Shown one piece after another: positions 1 to 7,467 of a stretch of 64,000 nt of DNA. The notes under the pieces were generated by a model. The model saw nothing but the letters and a program-made list of their open reading frames with translations, was not told where the DNA came from and searched no databases. The DNA is taken from assembly GCF_001270495.1 (NCBI RefSeq), contig NZ_LGUR01000216.1, positions 1 through 64,000 of the forward strand. The letters are read 5' to 3'. Numbering within the stretch: position 1 is the first letter of the stretch; each line of letters opens with the position of its first letter. Source of the DNA: Streptomyces viridochromogenes. Lineage in GTDB: Bacteria; Actinomycetota; Actinomycetes; Streptomycetales; Streptomycetaceae. A program made the translations under genes and the position numbers.

Positions 1-2
1 TG

Positions 3-338
3 CTCAAGGACGCCCCGCCCAGCCTGCTGATCGAGGCGGTACGGGCCGCCGCCCGCGGCGACGCGCTGGTCTCCCCCGCCGTCACCGTCCGGCTGCTGAA
101 GGAACTCTCCTCCACGCGGCCCGAGCCGGATGCCGCCTGCCCGCTGACCGAACGTGAGCTGGACGTGGCCCGGCTGGTCGCGGTGGGCCGCACCAACCAG
201 GAGATCTGCGACCAGCTGGTGCTGTCCCTGTCCACCGTCAAGACGCACCTGGCCAACATCCAGCAGAAGATCGACGCCCGCAACCGGGTCGAGATCGCCG
301 CCTGGGCCTGGGAGTCCGGCATGGTCCGGGAGCGATAG
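3..338 (+). CDS. LuxR/NarL-type response regulator, C-terminal part (cut by window edge)
   Basis: The reading frame is open from the left edge and ends at TAG 336-338, so only the last 111 residues are visible. The second half is a LuxR-type helix-turn-helix: it begins LTERELDVARLVAVGRTNQEI and continues with STVKTHLANI, the usual DNA-recognition helix of NarL/FixJ regulators. The stretch before it (LKDAPPSLLIEAVRAAARGD) is the usual end of a phosphoreceiver domain and linker. By family knowledge it binds DNA when phosphorylated by a partner sensor kinase, which must lie to the left, outside the window. A small inverted repeat (CACAGC-C-GCTGTG, 348-360) follows the stop and may help termination. 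Confidence 0.9.
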   Translation, partial: LKDAPPSLLIEAVRAAARGDALVSPAVTVRLLKELSSTRPEPDAACPLTERELDVARLVAVGRTNQEICDQLVLSLSTVKTHLANIQQKIDARNRVEIAAWAWESGMVRER

Positions 339-426
339 GGGCGGTTCCACAGCCGCTGTGCCGGAACTGTTCACGGTGGCGCCGACCGCCTTGTTGACCC
401 GGTAGGCGACGAAGACGCGTGGATCG

Positions 427-1140
427 CTAGTCCGCGGTGATTTCACTCGCGCCGGTGGCATAGCCGACGGCCGCGTCGAGGAGCTGTCCGACGACGTCGG
501 CCTCCTCCGGGCTGCGCGGCGCGTAGACCATGAGATACGTCAGGGGCTCGCCGTACATCCCGGCCAGTGGGTGCCGCTCGGCCCACCCGGCCTCCAGCGC
601 GGTGACGGCGTCCGACGGGCTGAGGATCATGTGCATCGAGCCGTCTCCCGGATGGATGTGGGCCACCTCTCCCTTGGACAGTCGTGTGGCAGCCGGTGCC
701 TTGTCCAGATCCAGCAGGGTGATCGCGTCGTTGTGCCGTTCGAAGGCGCTGAGGCGGTAGCCGAGGACTCCGGGGGATCCGGCGGCGCGTGCGTCGAAGC
801 GGTCGAGTACGGCGACCCGGGCGCGCAGCGAGCCGGGCTGGTCGAGCTGGCGGTGGGGCACGGGGTAGCGGCCGATGCGGGGCCGTTCCCCGTCGCGGTG
901 GGGGAGCTGCGTCAGCCATCGCCCGTCTCCGGCCTCTCCGATGAAGGGGAGGTGGACAGCGGGGTCCTTCGTCTCGCGCATTCTGGTCCGCAGGTAGGTG
1001 ACCTGCAGCCAGCCCTTGGCGCCGTGCGGGATGCCTCCTTGGCCCAGGGCGCGCCAGCGCTCGTAGTCCCGGACGGTGGCGACCGCGGCGGCGAACGTCG
1101 CCCCGGCGAGGCCCCATCGGACAAGGTCTGCTGTTGTCAT
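427..1140 (-). CDS. luciferase-domain (DUF5519-like) family protein
   Basis: 237 residues, from ATG 1138-1140, which overlaps the stop of the upstream gene by four bases (ATGA), so the two are probably translationally coupled. I reject the longer upstream in-frame start because it would lie inside that gene. The N-terminus has a short hydrophobic stretch (residues 6-20), possibly a membrane anchor. The C-terminal half contains VAHIHPGDGSMHMILSP followed by WAERHPLAG, which I recognise as the signature of proteins annotated as the luciferase domain family (PF17648), a name that does not imply light production. The biochemical role is unknown. It is the last gene of a leftward operon with an FAH-family hydrolase and an esterase, so a role in small-molecule breakdown is plausible but inferred. 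Confidence 0.7.
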   Translation of the reverse strand: MTTADLVRWGLAGATFAAAVATVRDYERWRALGQGGIPHGAKGWLQVTYLRTRMRETKDPAVHLPFIGEAGDGRWLTQLPHRDGERPRIGRYPVPHRQLDQPGSLRARVAVLDRFDARAAGSPGVLGYRLSAFERHNDAITLLDLDKAPAATRLSKGEVAHIHPGDGSMHMILSPSDAVTALEAGWAERHPLAGMYGEPLTYLMVYAPRSPEEADVVGQLLDAAVGYATGASEITAD

Positions 1141-1997
1141 GCTGCTTCCTTCGCGGGTGCGGCGACCATCCGCTGGCGGATCCGGCCGATGCCTTCGATG
1201 GTGGTGACGACCGTGTCCCCGGCCGCGAGGAACCGCGGCGGCGTACGGCACAGACCCACGCCGCCCGGTGTGCCGGTGAGAATGACGTCACCCGCGTTGA
1301 GGCGGACGACCGCGGACAGCCGCGCGATCAGCGTCGGGATCGGGAAGATCAGCTCCCGGGTGCTGGCCCGCTGCACGATCTCGTCGTTGACCGTGCAGGT
1401 GAGCGCAAGGCCGTTGGCGTCGTCGAACTCGTCCAGGGTGACCACCCAGGGGCCCAGCGGGGAGAACCCCGGGTAGGACTTGCCGAGGCCGAACTGGGGA
1501 GCGGGACCGGACATCTGCAGGATCCGTTCGGACAGATCCTGTGCGACGGTCAGTCCGGCGACATGGTCCCAGGCCTGGTCCTCGCCGATACGGAAGGCGG
1601 TCCTGCCGATGACGACCGCGAGTTCCGCCTCCCAGTCCACGTTCCCGTCGGGCAGCTCCACGCTGCTGTAGGGGCCGGTGATCGACGAGGGGAACTTGGT
1701 GAACACCGGCGGCAGCCCCTCGGGCGCGGCGACGCCCGCCTCGTCCACGTGCTCGTGGTAGTTGAGACCTACGGCGATCACCTGCCCGGGTGCCGGCACC
1801 GGCGAGCGCAGCCGCTCAGGTTCGAACGGCACGGCGTCCTCGAGCGGTGCGGTGGCCGCCCATCGCCGGAACTCGTCCCACTGTTCATAGATGTCCTGAG
1901 GCGACGGGCCGAAGCGGCCGGCACTGGCCTTCTCGACGTCGAGGGCCGTGCCGTCGACGGCCAGGACCAGCCGTCCGTCAAGGTTCGCGAGGCGCAT
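1137..1997 (-). CDS. fumarylacetoacetate hydrolase (FAH) family protein
   Basis: 286 residues. ATG at 1995-1997 is preceded by an AGGAG ribosome site, so I prefer it to the longer start at 2048. FAH-family enzymes hydrolyse or decarboxylate acylpyruvates and related 2-keto acids using a divalent metal. Visible here are VGLNYHEHVDEAG (residues about 76-88), the metal-binding DWEAELAVVIG, GKSYPGFSPLGPWV, and the C-terminal ILTGTPGGVG, the normal order for a full-length member. The substrate cannot be told from sequence; ureidoglycolate-lyase-like and 2-hydroxyhepta-2,4-diene-dioate isomerase-like proteins share the fold. It overlaps the luciferase-domain gene by four bases and follows the esterase gene after 93 bp, consistent with one catabolic operon. 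Confidence 0.88.
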   Translation of the reverse strand: MRLANLDGRLVLAVDGTALDVEKASAGRFGPSPQDIYEQWDEFRRWAATAPLEDAVPFEPERLRSPVPAPGQVIAVGLNYHEHVDEAGVAAPEGLPPVFTKFPSSITGPYSSVELPDGNVDWEAELAVVIGRTAFRIGEDQAWDHVAGLTVAQDLSERILQMSGPAPQFGLGKSYPGFSPLGPWVVTLDEFDDANGLALTCTVNDEIVQRASTRELIFPIPTLIARLSAVVRLNAGDVILTGTPGGVGLCRTPPRFLAAGDTVVTTIEGIGRIRQRMVAAPAKEAA

Positions 1998-2090
1998 GTA
2001 CAACTCCTGTCTCACCCCTCGGTGGGCGGCCGGCTGCCGAGGGAACATGTGTGGGTGACCGGGCGTCCGTTCCGTGCTCGGGCGCCCTGC

Positions 2091-3020
2091 TCAGGCGGCG
2101 CCGAGTGTCCCGCTCAGAAAGCCGAGCGTGGTCTCGTGGGCCGCCGCCGCGTCGAAGGCCGGGTCGATGTGACCGGCACCGGGGAGGACGACCAGGTCCG
2201 CCTGCGCGCCCTGCTCCCGCAACGCGCGGTGCAGCCGGCGGCTCTGTGCGATGCCCACCCGCCGGTCGGCGTCCCCGTGTGCGATGAGGAACGGAGGGCT
2301 GTCCGGGCGGGCGTACCGGGACAATCGGGCGCGGTCGGTCTCAGCCGGGTGGTCGGAGGGTACGAAGCCGAGAAAGCGCGCGGCTGACGAGCCCGGGGCG
2401 TTCGCCACCTCGACGACGTCGTCGGGCGCGTCGTCGTCCAGGCGCAGATAGTCGTTGGGCGCGCAGTGGTCGATCACCGCCGCCAGCCTGCAGGGGGTGT
2501 CCGCGTGGGGCCCGAGTCGCCCCACGAGCCACGCGTCGTCGGCTCCCAGCGCGACGGCTCCGATGAGATAGCCGCCCGCGCTGGAACCGAATCCGACGAC
2601 ACGGTCCGCGTCCAGCGCGTATGTGCCGGCGTTCGCACGGACCCAGCGGACGGCGGCGGCCACGTCGTGCACGGGACCGGGGAAGCGGCACTCCCCGGAG
2701 AGGCGGTAGGAGACGGAGGCGACGGCGTAGCCCGCGTCCAGCAGGAACCGCCACGGGCCCATCGCCTTGCTCCCGGTGAAGAACCCGCCACCGTGGGCGT
2801 ACACCACCACCGGGCGCGCGACGCTCCTGCCGTCGTCGGGCAGGTGCAGGTCGAGTACGAGGGGCCGGAAACCGGGTACCACCGCGTACGGCACGTCCAG
2901 GTAACTGCGCACTCCTGCGAACGGGACACCCGGCGCCGGGCGGAGCAGCTCCGGCCAGGGGCCCGGGTGCCCGCCCGGCTCCGCCGTGACCGCGGACGGG
3001 AGGCTGTCCTCGGGGTGCAT
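2091..3020 (-). CDS. alpha/beta-hydrolase esterase (HSL/carboxylesterase type)
   Basis: 309 residues. The oxyanion-hole motif is YAHGGGFFTGSK (about residues 96-107), the nucleophile elbow is GFGSSAGG (Ser near residue 147), and the C-terminal half holds HGDADRRVG (acid) and GAGHIDPA (catalytic His), a complete Ser-Asp-His set. No signal peptide is seen, so it should be cytoplasmic. The family cleaves carboxyl esters and lactones; the true substrate is unknown. Its ATG shares one base with the stop of the upstream PEBP gene (TGATG), so translation is probably coupled. With the FAH protein downstream this could be an ester or lactone opening step followed by keto-acid cleavage (inference). Confidence 0.88.
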   Translation of the reverse strand: MHPEDSLPSAVTAEPGGHPGPWPELLRPAPGVPFAGVRSYLDVPYAVVPGFRPLVLDLHLPDDGRSVARPVVVYAHGGGFFTGSKAMGPWRFLLDAGYAVASVSYRLSGECRFPGPVHDVAAAVRWVRANAGTYALDADRVVGFGSSAGGYLIGAVALGADDAWLVGRLGPHADTPCRLAAVIDHCAPNDYLRLDDDAPDDVVEVANAPGSSAARFLGFVPSDHPAETDRARLSRYARPDSPPFLIAHGDADRRVGIAQSRRLHRALREQGAQADLVVLPGAGHIDPAFDAAAAHETTLGFLSGTLGAA

Positions 3021-3559
3021 CAGGCGGGTGTCTCGGCGGTGACGGTCAGGACCGCGCGGGCGAGGGTGTGGCCGGCCATGGTGAAACCGAGGTAGGCGGG
3101 GGTGCCGTCGGCCGGGACGCCGATGTGGTCCACGTCGAGGGCGTGTACCACGACGAAGTAGCGGTGCGGGCCGTGTCCGGGCGGAGGGGCGGCGCCGACG
3201 AAGCGGGCGAGGCGGGCGTCGCCCGGCAGTTGGTAGGCGCCCTCGGGCAGGGCCGAGCCGGTGTCGTCGCCGGCGCCCTCGGGCAGGTGGGTGACGGTGG
3301 CGGGGATGTCGGCCACGGCCCAGTGCCAGAATCCCGAGCCGGTCGGGGCGTCCGGGTCGTAGACGGTGACGGCGTAGCTCTTGGTGCCCTCGGGGGCGCC
3401 GCTCCAGGACAGCTGCGGGGAGATGTCCTTGCCGCCGGGGACACCGACGATGCCGGACATCTGTGCGGCGGGCCAGGTGCCGCCGTCGTCCACGGTGGTG
3501 CTGGTGACGGTGAAGCCCGGGACGTCGGGGAGCTTGGCGAAGGGGTCGTTGGCGCTCAT
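3020..3559 (-). CDS. YbhB/YbcL (PEBP) family protein, cytoplasmic
   Basis: 179 residues starting at ATG 3557-3559. PEBP (Raf-kinase-inhibitor-like) proteins have a small ligand pocket; bacterial YbhB/YbcL members have no firmly known substrate. The family pattern is clear: [41 protein letters not shown] is present as successive motifs ([19 protein letters not shown]), followed by [14 protein letters not shown] and the C-terminal GHTLARA. There is no signal peptide, in contrast to the second PEBP gene 92 bp upstream. It is the first gene of the operon with the esterase, FAH and luciferase-domain genes. Confidence 0.92.
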   Translation of the reverse strand: MSANDPFAKLPDVPGFTVTSTTVDDGGTWPAAQMSGIVGVPGGKDISPQLSWSGAPEGTKSYAVTVYDPDAPTGSGFWHWAVADIPATVTHLPEGAGDDTGSALPEGAYQLPGDARLARFVGAAPPPGHGPHRYFVVVHALDVDHIGVPADGTPAYLGFTMAGHTLARAVLTVTAETPA

Positions 3560-3651
3560 GGCTTCGTTCCTTTCCTGGGTGGTGGGTCGGGTGTCTCCCG
3601 GGCCGCCGCCGATCGCTCGGCGCGGCAGCCCGGCGACACGGGTGGGCCGCG

Positions 3652-4314
3652 TCAGCGCCGGGCGGTGGCCGTGATGCGCCCGTAGCCGATGGTGTGGCTG
3701 CTCAGCGTGAAGGCGGCCACGGCCGGTGTGCCGGTAGCCGGCAGGCCCAGGCTCGGGGTGTCCAGGGCGTAGACGGTGATCCGGTAACGGTGGGCGATGT
3801 CCCCGGCCGGCGGGCACGGGCCCGCGTAGCCGGCCCGGCCGCCGTCGTTGGTGCCGGATGTCGCACCGGCCGGGAGGGTGCGGTCCAGGGTGGTGGTGTT
3901 CGCCGGGATGTCCCAGGCCATCCAGTGCCAGAAGCCGCTGCCGGTGGTCGCGTCCAGGTCCTGCATGGACACCGCGAAGCTGCGGGCGGTCTTCGGCGCA
4001 CCCTTCCACCGCAGACGTATCGGCTGGTTGCCGCCGGTGCAGCCGAAGCCGTTCCCCCAGGAGACATCGGGGATGCGGCCGCCGTTGCGCACGTCCGGGC
4101 TGGAGAGCCCGAACCGGGTGGCGGTCACCGGAATTCCGCCGCGGATCTCGGTGTGGCCGTAGTTGTCGTGGTGCGAGCCGGGTGTGCTGCCGTAGCCGTC
4201 ATGGAGCGAGGCGGGAGCGGGGCCGGTGCCGGCTCCGGCGGCTGCCGTCGTGCCGAGCACCGCCACGAGGGCGGCAGCGGTCAGTGTGGCGAACGTGCGA
4301 AGGGACTTTCTCAC
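3652..4314 (-). CDS. secreted YbhB/YbcL (PEBP) family protein
   Basis: 220 residues. The N-terminus [19 protein letters not shown] followed by [10 protein letters not shown] is a typical Sec signal peptide with an Ala-x-Ala cleavage site near residue 26. The mature part carries the PEBP motifs: [39 protein letters not shown] and [11 protein letters not shown]. Members in this size class (YbcL type) are exported. Its neighbour at 3020-3559 is a cytoplasmic paralogue, so the region carries a tandem pair with different locations. The gene is divergent from the GntR regulator at 4457, and the AT-rich palindrome at 4420-4431 lies between the two starts. Confidence 0.9.
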   Translation of the reverse strand: MRKSLRTFATLTAAALVAVLGTTAAAGAGTGPAPASLHDGYGSTPGSHHDNYGHTEIRGGIPVTATRFGLSSPDVRNGGRIPDVSWGNGFGCTGGNQPIRLRWKGAPKTARSFAVSMQDLDATTGSGFWHWMAWDIPANTTTLDRTLPAGATSGTNDGGRAGYAGPCPPAGDIAHRYRITVYALDTPSLGLPATGTPAVAAFTLSSHTIGYGRITATARR

Positions 4315-4414
4315 TGGGTTCTCCAGGGTGACCTGTGGGGGTGATCTGGGGGAACAGGGGCGACGCGGGCGTCCGCCGCAACGGGCGCAACCACTCTCGC
4401 CTCATCGACGATAA

Positions 4415-4456
4415 CAGAGATAATCGATTATTGGCTCTCCTGTCTATACTGAGCGC
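4415..4456. promoter_or_regulatory. GntR operator palindrome and leaderless-type promoter
   Basis: A perfect 12-bp palindrome, ATAATCGATTAT, occupies 4420-4431, very AT-rich for this DNA. A TATACT -10 box (4445-4450) lies only six bases before the ATG of the GntR gene, so transcription should start at or next to the start codon. The palindrome covers the -35 zone. Binding of the GntR protein here would repress its own gene and could control the secreted PEBP gene on the other strand (inference). Confidence 0.6.
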
Positions 4457-5149
4457 ATGGTGCAGACGTCCGACCACCCCACCGCCTCGGGGAAGCGCAT
4501 GCTTTCCGAGCAGGTCTACGACCGCCTGCGGGAAGCGATCCTGCGGGGCGGGTTCGAGCCCGGCGAGGCGCTGAAGCCCCAGGAACTGGCCGGCCGGTAC
4601 GGGGTGAGCCTGGCGGTGGTGCGCGAGGCGCTGGTGCGCGTGGTGGGCGAGGGCCTCGCCGAGCGGCTACCCAACCGGGGCTTCGCCGTCCCCGCCTTCT
4701 CCGACCACCGTTGGCAGGAGATCGCCGAGGCCCGCCGCACGATCGAACCCGTCGTACTGAGGCTGGCGATCGAGCGCGGGGACCTCGACTGGGAGGCGCG
4801 CGTGCGCGCGGCCCACCACCGCCTCGCACGCACCCCGCTGTACGCGCCGGAAGAGGGCGAATACCTCAGCAGCGCATGGTCCCAGGCCCACCGCGCCTTC
4901 CACCGCACCCTGCTGGAAGGATGCGGCAACCCCGTGCTGCTGGACACCTTCGACCGGATGTGGACCGCCAGCGAGCTGGGCCGCCGTTGGTCGGCCCATC
5001 GCACACCCGGTCGTGACGTCGCCGACGAACACCGTCAGCTGGAGGAGGCGACCCTGGCCCGCGACGCCGACACCGCCGTTGACGTACTGACCCGACACCT
5101 GACCCTGACCGCCACCGTCCTGACCGGGCCCAAGACCGACTCCCCCTAG
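4457..5149 (+). CDS. GntR-family transcriptional regulator (FCD type)
   Basis: 230 residues. The N-terminal winged helix-turn-helix is clear: LSEQVYDRLREAILRGGFEPGE, LAGRYGVSLAVVREALVRV and LAERLPNRGFAV (residues about 15-75). The rest is an all-helical ligand domain of the FCD type, with EARRTIEPVVLRLAIERGD and the late histidine region HRQLEEA, which in the family binds a metal and a carboxylate effector. The expected role is an effector-sensitive repressor of the divergent PEBP/esterase/FAH genes. The start at 4457 has no Shine-Dalgarno sequence and sits next to a -10 box, so a leaderless mRNA is likely. The IS5 remnant begins directly after the stop codon. Confidence 0.92.
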   Translation: MVQTSDHPTASGKRMLSEQVYDRLREAILRGGFEPGEALKPQELAGRYGVSLAVVREALVRVVGEGLAERLPNRGFAVPAFSDHRWQEIAEARRTIEPVVLRLAIERGDLDWEARVRAAHHRLARTPLYAPEEGEYLSSAWSQAHRAFHRTLLEGCGNPVLLDTFDRMWTASELGRRWSAHRTPGRDVADEHRQLEEATLARDADTAVDVLTRHLTLTATVLTGPKTDSP

Positions 5150-5377
5150 GTTCTGTCTCTTTGGTCATCTGCGGGCCCAGATGAGGATGGCGGCGAGGTG
5201 GAGTGCGGCCTGGTAGGCGATGGCGAGTTTGTCGGTGCGCATCGCCAGGCCGCGCCACTGCTTCAGGCGGTTGATGCACCGCTCGACGGTGTTTCGCTGC
5301 TTGTAGGCATCGGCGTCGAAGCTCGGTGGCCGGCCGCCACGCGGGCCGCGTCGGAGCCTGTTGCGGGTCTGGTCCAC
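5150..5377 (-). mobile_element. IS5-family transposase remnant (C-terminal end only)
   Basis: The minus-strand frame ending at 5165 gives RRGPRGGRPPSFDADAYKQR, NTVERCINRLKQWRGLAMRT and a tail AALHLAAILIWARR. This is the end of an IS5-family DDE transposase; the Glu of NTVERCINRLKQ is the last acidic residue of the catalytic triad. Everything before it, including the first two Asp residues, is missing, so it cannot be active. The bases between the GntR stop and the transposase stop (TTCTGTCTCTTTGGTCA, from 5151) look like an IS terminal repeat. The other end is lost inside the XdhC gene, which the element appears to have truncated. Confidence 0.8.
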
Positions 5378-5394
5378 AGGTTGCGGGAAGCTGA

Positions 5395-5972
5395 CGCTCC
5401 TGGTCCACACCCACGCGCCGCGGCCCCGCATGCTGATCTTCGGCGCCGTCGACTTCGCCGCCGCCCTCAGCCGGGCCGGCCGCTTCCTCGGCTACCACGT
5501 CACCGTCTGCGACGCCCGCCCCGTGTTCGCCACCCCGGAGCGCTTCCCGCACGCCGACGGGGTCGTCGCCGACTGGCCCCACCGCTACCTGGAGGCCACG
5601 GAAGTCGACGCCCGTACCGCGGTCTGCGTCCTCACCCACGACGCCAAGTTCGACATCCCCCTGCTGCGCCTGGCCCTCGGTCTCCCCGTCGGCTACATCG
5701 GCGCGATGGGCTCCCGCCGCACCCACGAACACCGCCTGGACCGCCTGCGCGAGGCCGGCGTGCCCGATGAGCACCTCGCACGCCTGCACTCACCCATCGG
5801 ACTCGACCTCGGCGGCCACACCCCCGAAGAGACCGCGATCTCCATCACCGCCGAGATCATCGCCCACCTCAACAACGGCACCGGTCTGCCCCTGTCCCGC
5901 GTTCCCGGCGCCATCCACGGTTCCACCCCGGTGGCCCGGACGTCGTCACCCGCCGCGCTCGTGGCCGCATGA
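5395..5972 (+). pseudogene. XdhC-like molybdoenzyme maturation factor, N-terminally truncated
   Basis: Readable family similarity begins with RPRMLIFGAVDFAAALSRAG near 5420 and runs to TGA 5970-5972, about 180 residues against the usual 300-400. It is the Rossmann-like C-terminal domain of XdhC/CoxI proteins: VTVCDARPVFATPERFPHAD, VCVLTHDAKFDIPLL, GYIGAMGSRRTHEHRL and IGLDLGGHTPEETAISI. The N-terminal domain, with the conserved Cys and Ser that bind molybdenum cofactor, is absent, and the frame runs directly into the IS5 remnant. XdhC delivers sulfurated molybdenum cofactor to xanthine-dehydrogenase-type enzymes; none is in the window. An internal ATG at 5430 could start a shorter product, but its function is doubtful. 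Confidence 0.8.
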
Positions 5973-6045
5973 CAGCGCGCTCCGAGTCGCCGCGCGCTCG
6001 CTGACGAGCCACAAGAATCCGATACGCGCTGAGGAGAGGCCCCAC

Positions 6046-6297
6046 GTGCTCATCGACACCCACGGCCGGGTGGCCACCGACCTCAGGGCGAATCACCCGG
6101 TGCGCGCCCTCGCCGCGGTGCACCGGGTCGGTGAACTCACCGTGGGAGACATGGCGGTTGTGGTCGCCGTCGCGTGTCCACACCGGGGAGATGCCTTCGC
6201 GGCATGCAGGCAACTGATCGACGACCTCAAGCGCGAGGCGCCCATCTGGAAACACCAGAAGTTCTCGGATGGGACAGAGGAATGGGTCGGCGCGTAG
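6046..6297 (+). pseudogene. moaE: MoaE (molybdopterin synthase large subunit), truncated
   Basis: From VRALAAVHRVGELTVGD to the stop this is the C-terminal half of MoaE, with VVVAVACPHRGDAFAACRQL and the catalytic-Lys region REAPIWKHQKFSDGTEEWVG intact. Normal MoaE has about 140-150 residues; here only 83 codons remain, from a GTG at 6046 that has a good GAGGAGAGG ribosome site. The first 14 or so residues (LIDTHGRVATDL) do not match the family, so the ribosome site and start seem to have been joined to the MoaE tail by a deletion. MoaE with MoaD inserts the dithiolene sulfurs of molybdopterin. It follows the truncated XdhC gene, suggesting both are leftovers of a molybdenum-cofactor locus. 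Confidence 0.75.
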
Positions 6298-6383
6298 CGC
6301 CGTCGTTGGGGGGGGTGGTGGTCGGGCGACGGGTGGGCGGGTCGGCGCGTGATGCCGTCACAGGCCCGGGCGGGACCCACGTC

Positions 6384-7271
6384 TCAGCGCAGCGGCTCCG
6401 TCTCCCAACTGGCCAGCATCCGCAGGGCTTCCTCCGAGCGGGAGCCCGGCTCGGCGTGGTAAGTGACCATGCGCATGGGGGCGCCCCCGGGCAGCGCTAT
6501 GGGTTCGTGGACGAGGTCGAACTCTCCCACCAGCGGGTGCCGCATCCGCACGGACTCGCCGACGCTCCCGCAGCTCACCTCGTGCCGTGCCCAGAACCGC
6601 CGGAACTCCTCACTCTTCTGCGACAACTCCTCGATCAGGGCAGACAGATAGAGATCCCCGGGGCTTCTTCCGGCGTTCATGCGCAGAACGCCGGCGATTC
6701 TCAGCGCCGTGCGGTCGGGGTCGGCAAACCGGTCGCGTGCCTCGGGCGAGAGGAATATCAGCCGGGCCAGGTTGCGCTCCTCGATCGGCAGTCGGCCCCA
6801 GTCCCCGAAGACGACGGAGGCGAGCCGGTTCCACCCCAGGATGTCCAGGCGCCGGCTGACGACGTAGGCGGGCACGCCGAGCGTGTCGAGCAGGTGCTGG
6901 ACGCTGGGCCGCAGTCGCTGCGGCGGCGGCACGGCCTTGGTCGCACTCTGCCGGTCGGACTGGGCCAGCCGGATCAGATGCTCGCGCTCCTCCTCGTTCA
7001 GGCGCAGGGCACGCGCGACGGCGTCCAGCACCTCGGCCGACATGGTCTCGCCGTTCCCCTGCTCCAGGCGCGCGTAGTACGCGTACGACACCCCCGCCAG
7101 CTGTGCCAGCTCCTCGCGTCGCAACCCGGGAACCCGCCGCCGCCCGTGCGAGAGCAGGCCAACGTCCTCCGGTCTGATCCGGGCCCGGCGAGAACGCAGG
7201 AACTCCCTCAGCTCGGTACGCCGGTCGAGTCCGGACGTCGCTTGGTCACCGGGCGCCACATGTGAAGACAT
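6384..7271 (-). CDS. XRE-family regulator with MmyB-like ligand domain
   Basis: 295 residues, from ATG 7269-7271 with a GGAGG ribosome site just upstream. Residues about 16-85 form the helix-turn-helix: LREFLRSRRARIRPEDVG, then RRVPGLRREELAQLAGVS and YYARLEQGNGETMSAEVL. The C-terminal part has YVVSRRLDILGWNRLASVVF, RNLARLIFLSPEARD and VGEFDLVHEPIALPGG, the PAS-like MmyB domain of a large actinobacterial regulator group. These proteins often control a divergent oxidoreductase gene, but here the nearest gene upstream (the FAD oxidoreductase) is on the same strand 196 bp away. Target and ligand are unknown. Confidence 0.92.
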   Translation of the reverse strand: MSSHVAPGDQATSGLDRRTELREFLRSRRARIRPEDVGLLSHGRRRVPGLRREELAQLAGVSYAYYARLEQGNGETMSAEVLDAVARALRLNEEEREHLIRLAQSDRQSATKAVPPPQRLRPSVQHLLDTLGVPAYVVSRRLDILGWNRLASVVFGDWGRLPIEERNLARLIFLSPEARDRFADPDRTALRIAGVLRMNAGRSPGDLYLSALIEELSQKSEEFRRFWARHEVSCGSVGESVRMRHPLVGEFDLVHEPIALPGGAPMRMVTYHAEPGSRSEEALRMLASWETEPLR

Positions 7272-7467
7272 CTCTGTCCTCCAGTTTCCGACCTGCCTCG
7301 CTGATGTGGGGCAGCGTACGCGGCCCACTGCCGGAGCACTGCTGGTGCTTCGCGCACTCGGCGAGCACCAGGTCGTCGAGTCCGGCGACCACCTCGCTCT
7401 GCCGTCGACACCCTTCAGGGAAGCGGGTGTTCCGTTCGGCGTGTGCGCCGGCCGGAGCGTCCGAAGC

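Noticed and set aside
1134..2387. 417-codon open frame on the plus strand opposite the FAH gene
   Set aside because: High-GC shadow frame; no family motif, while the opposite strand has a complete FAH protein.
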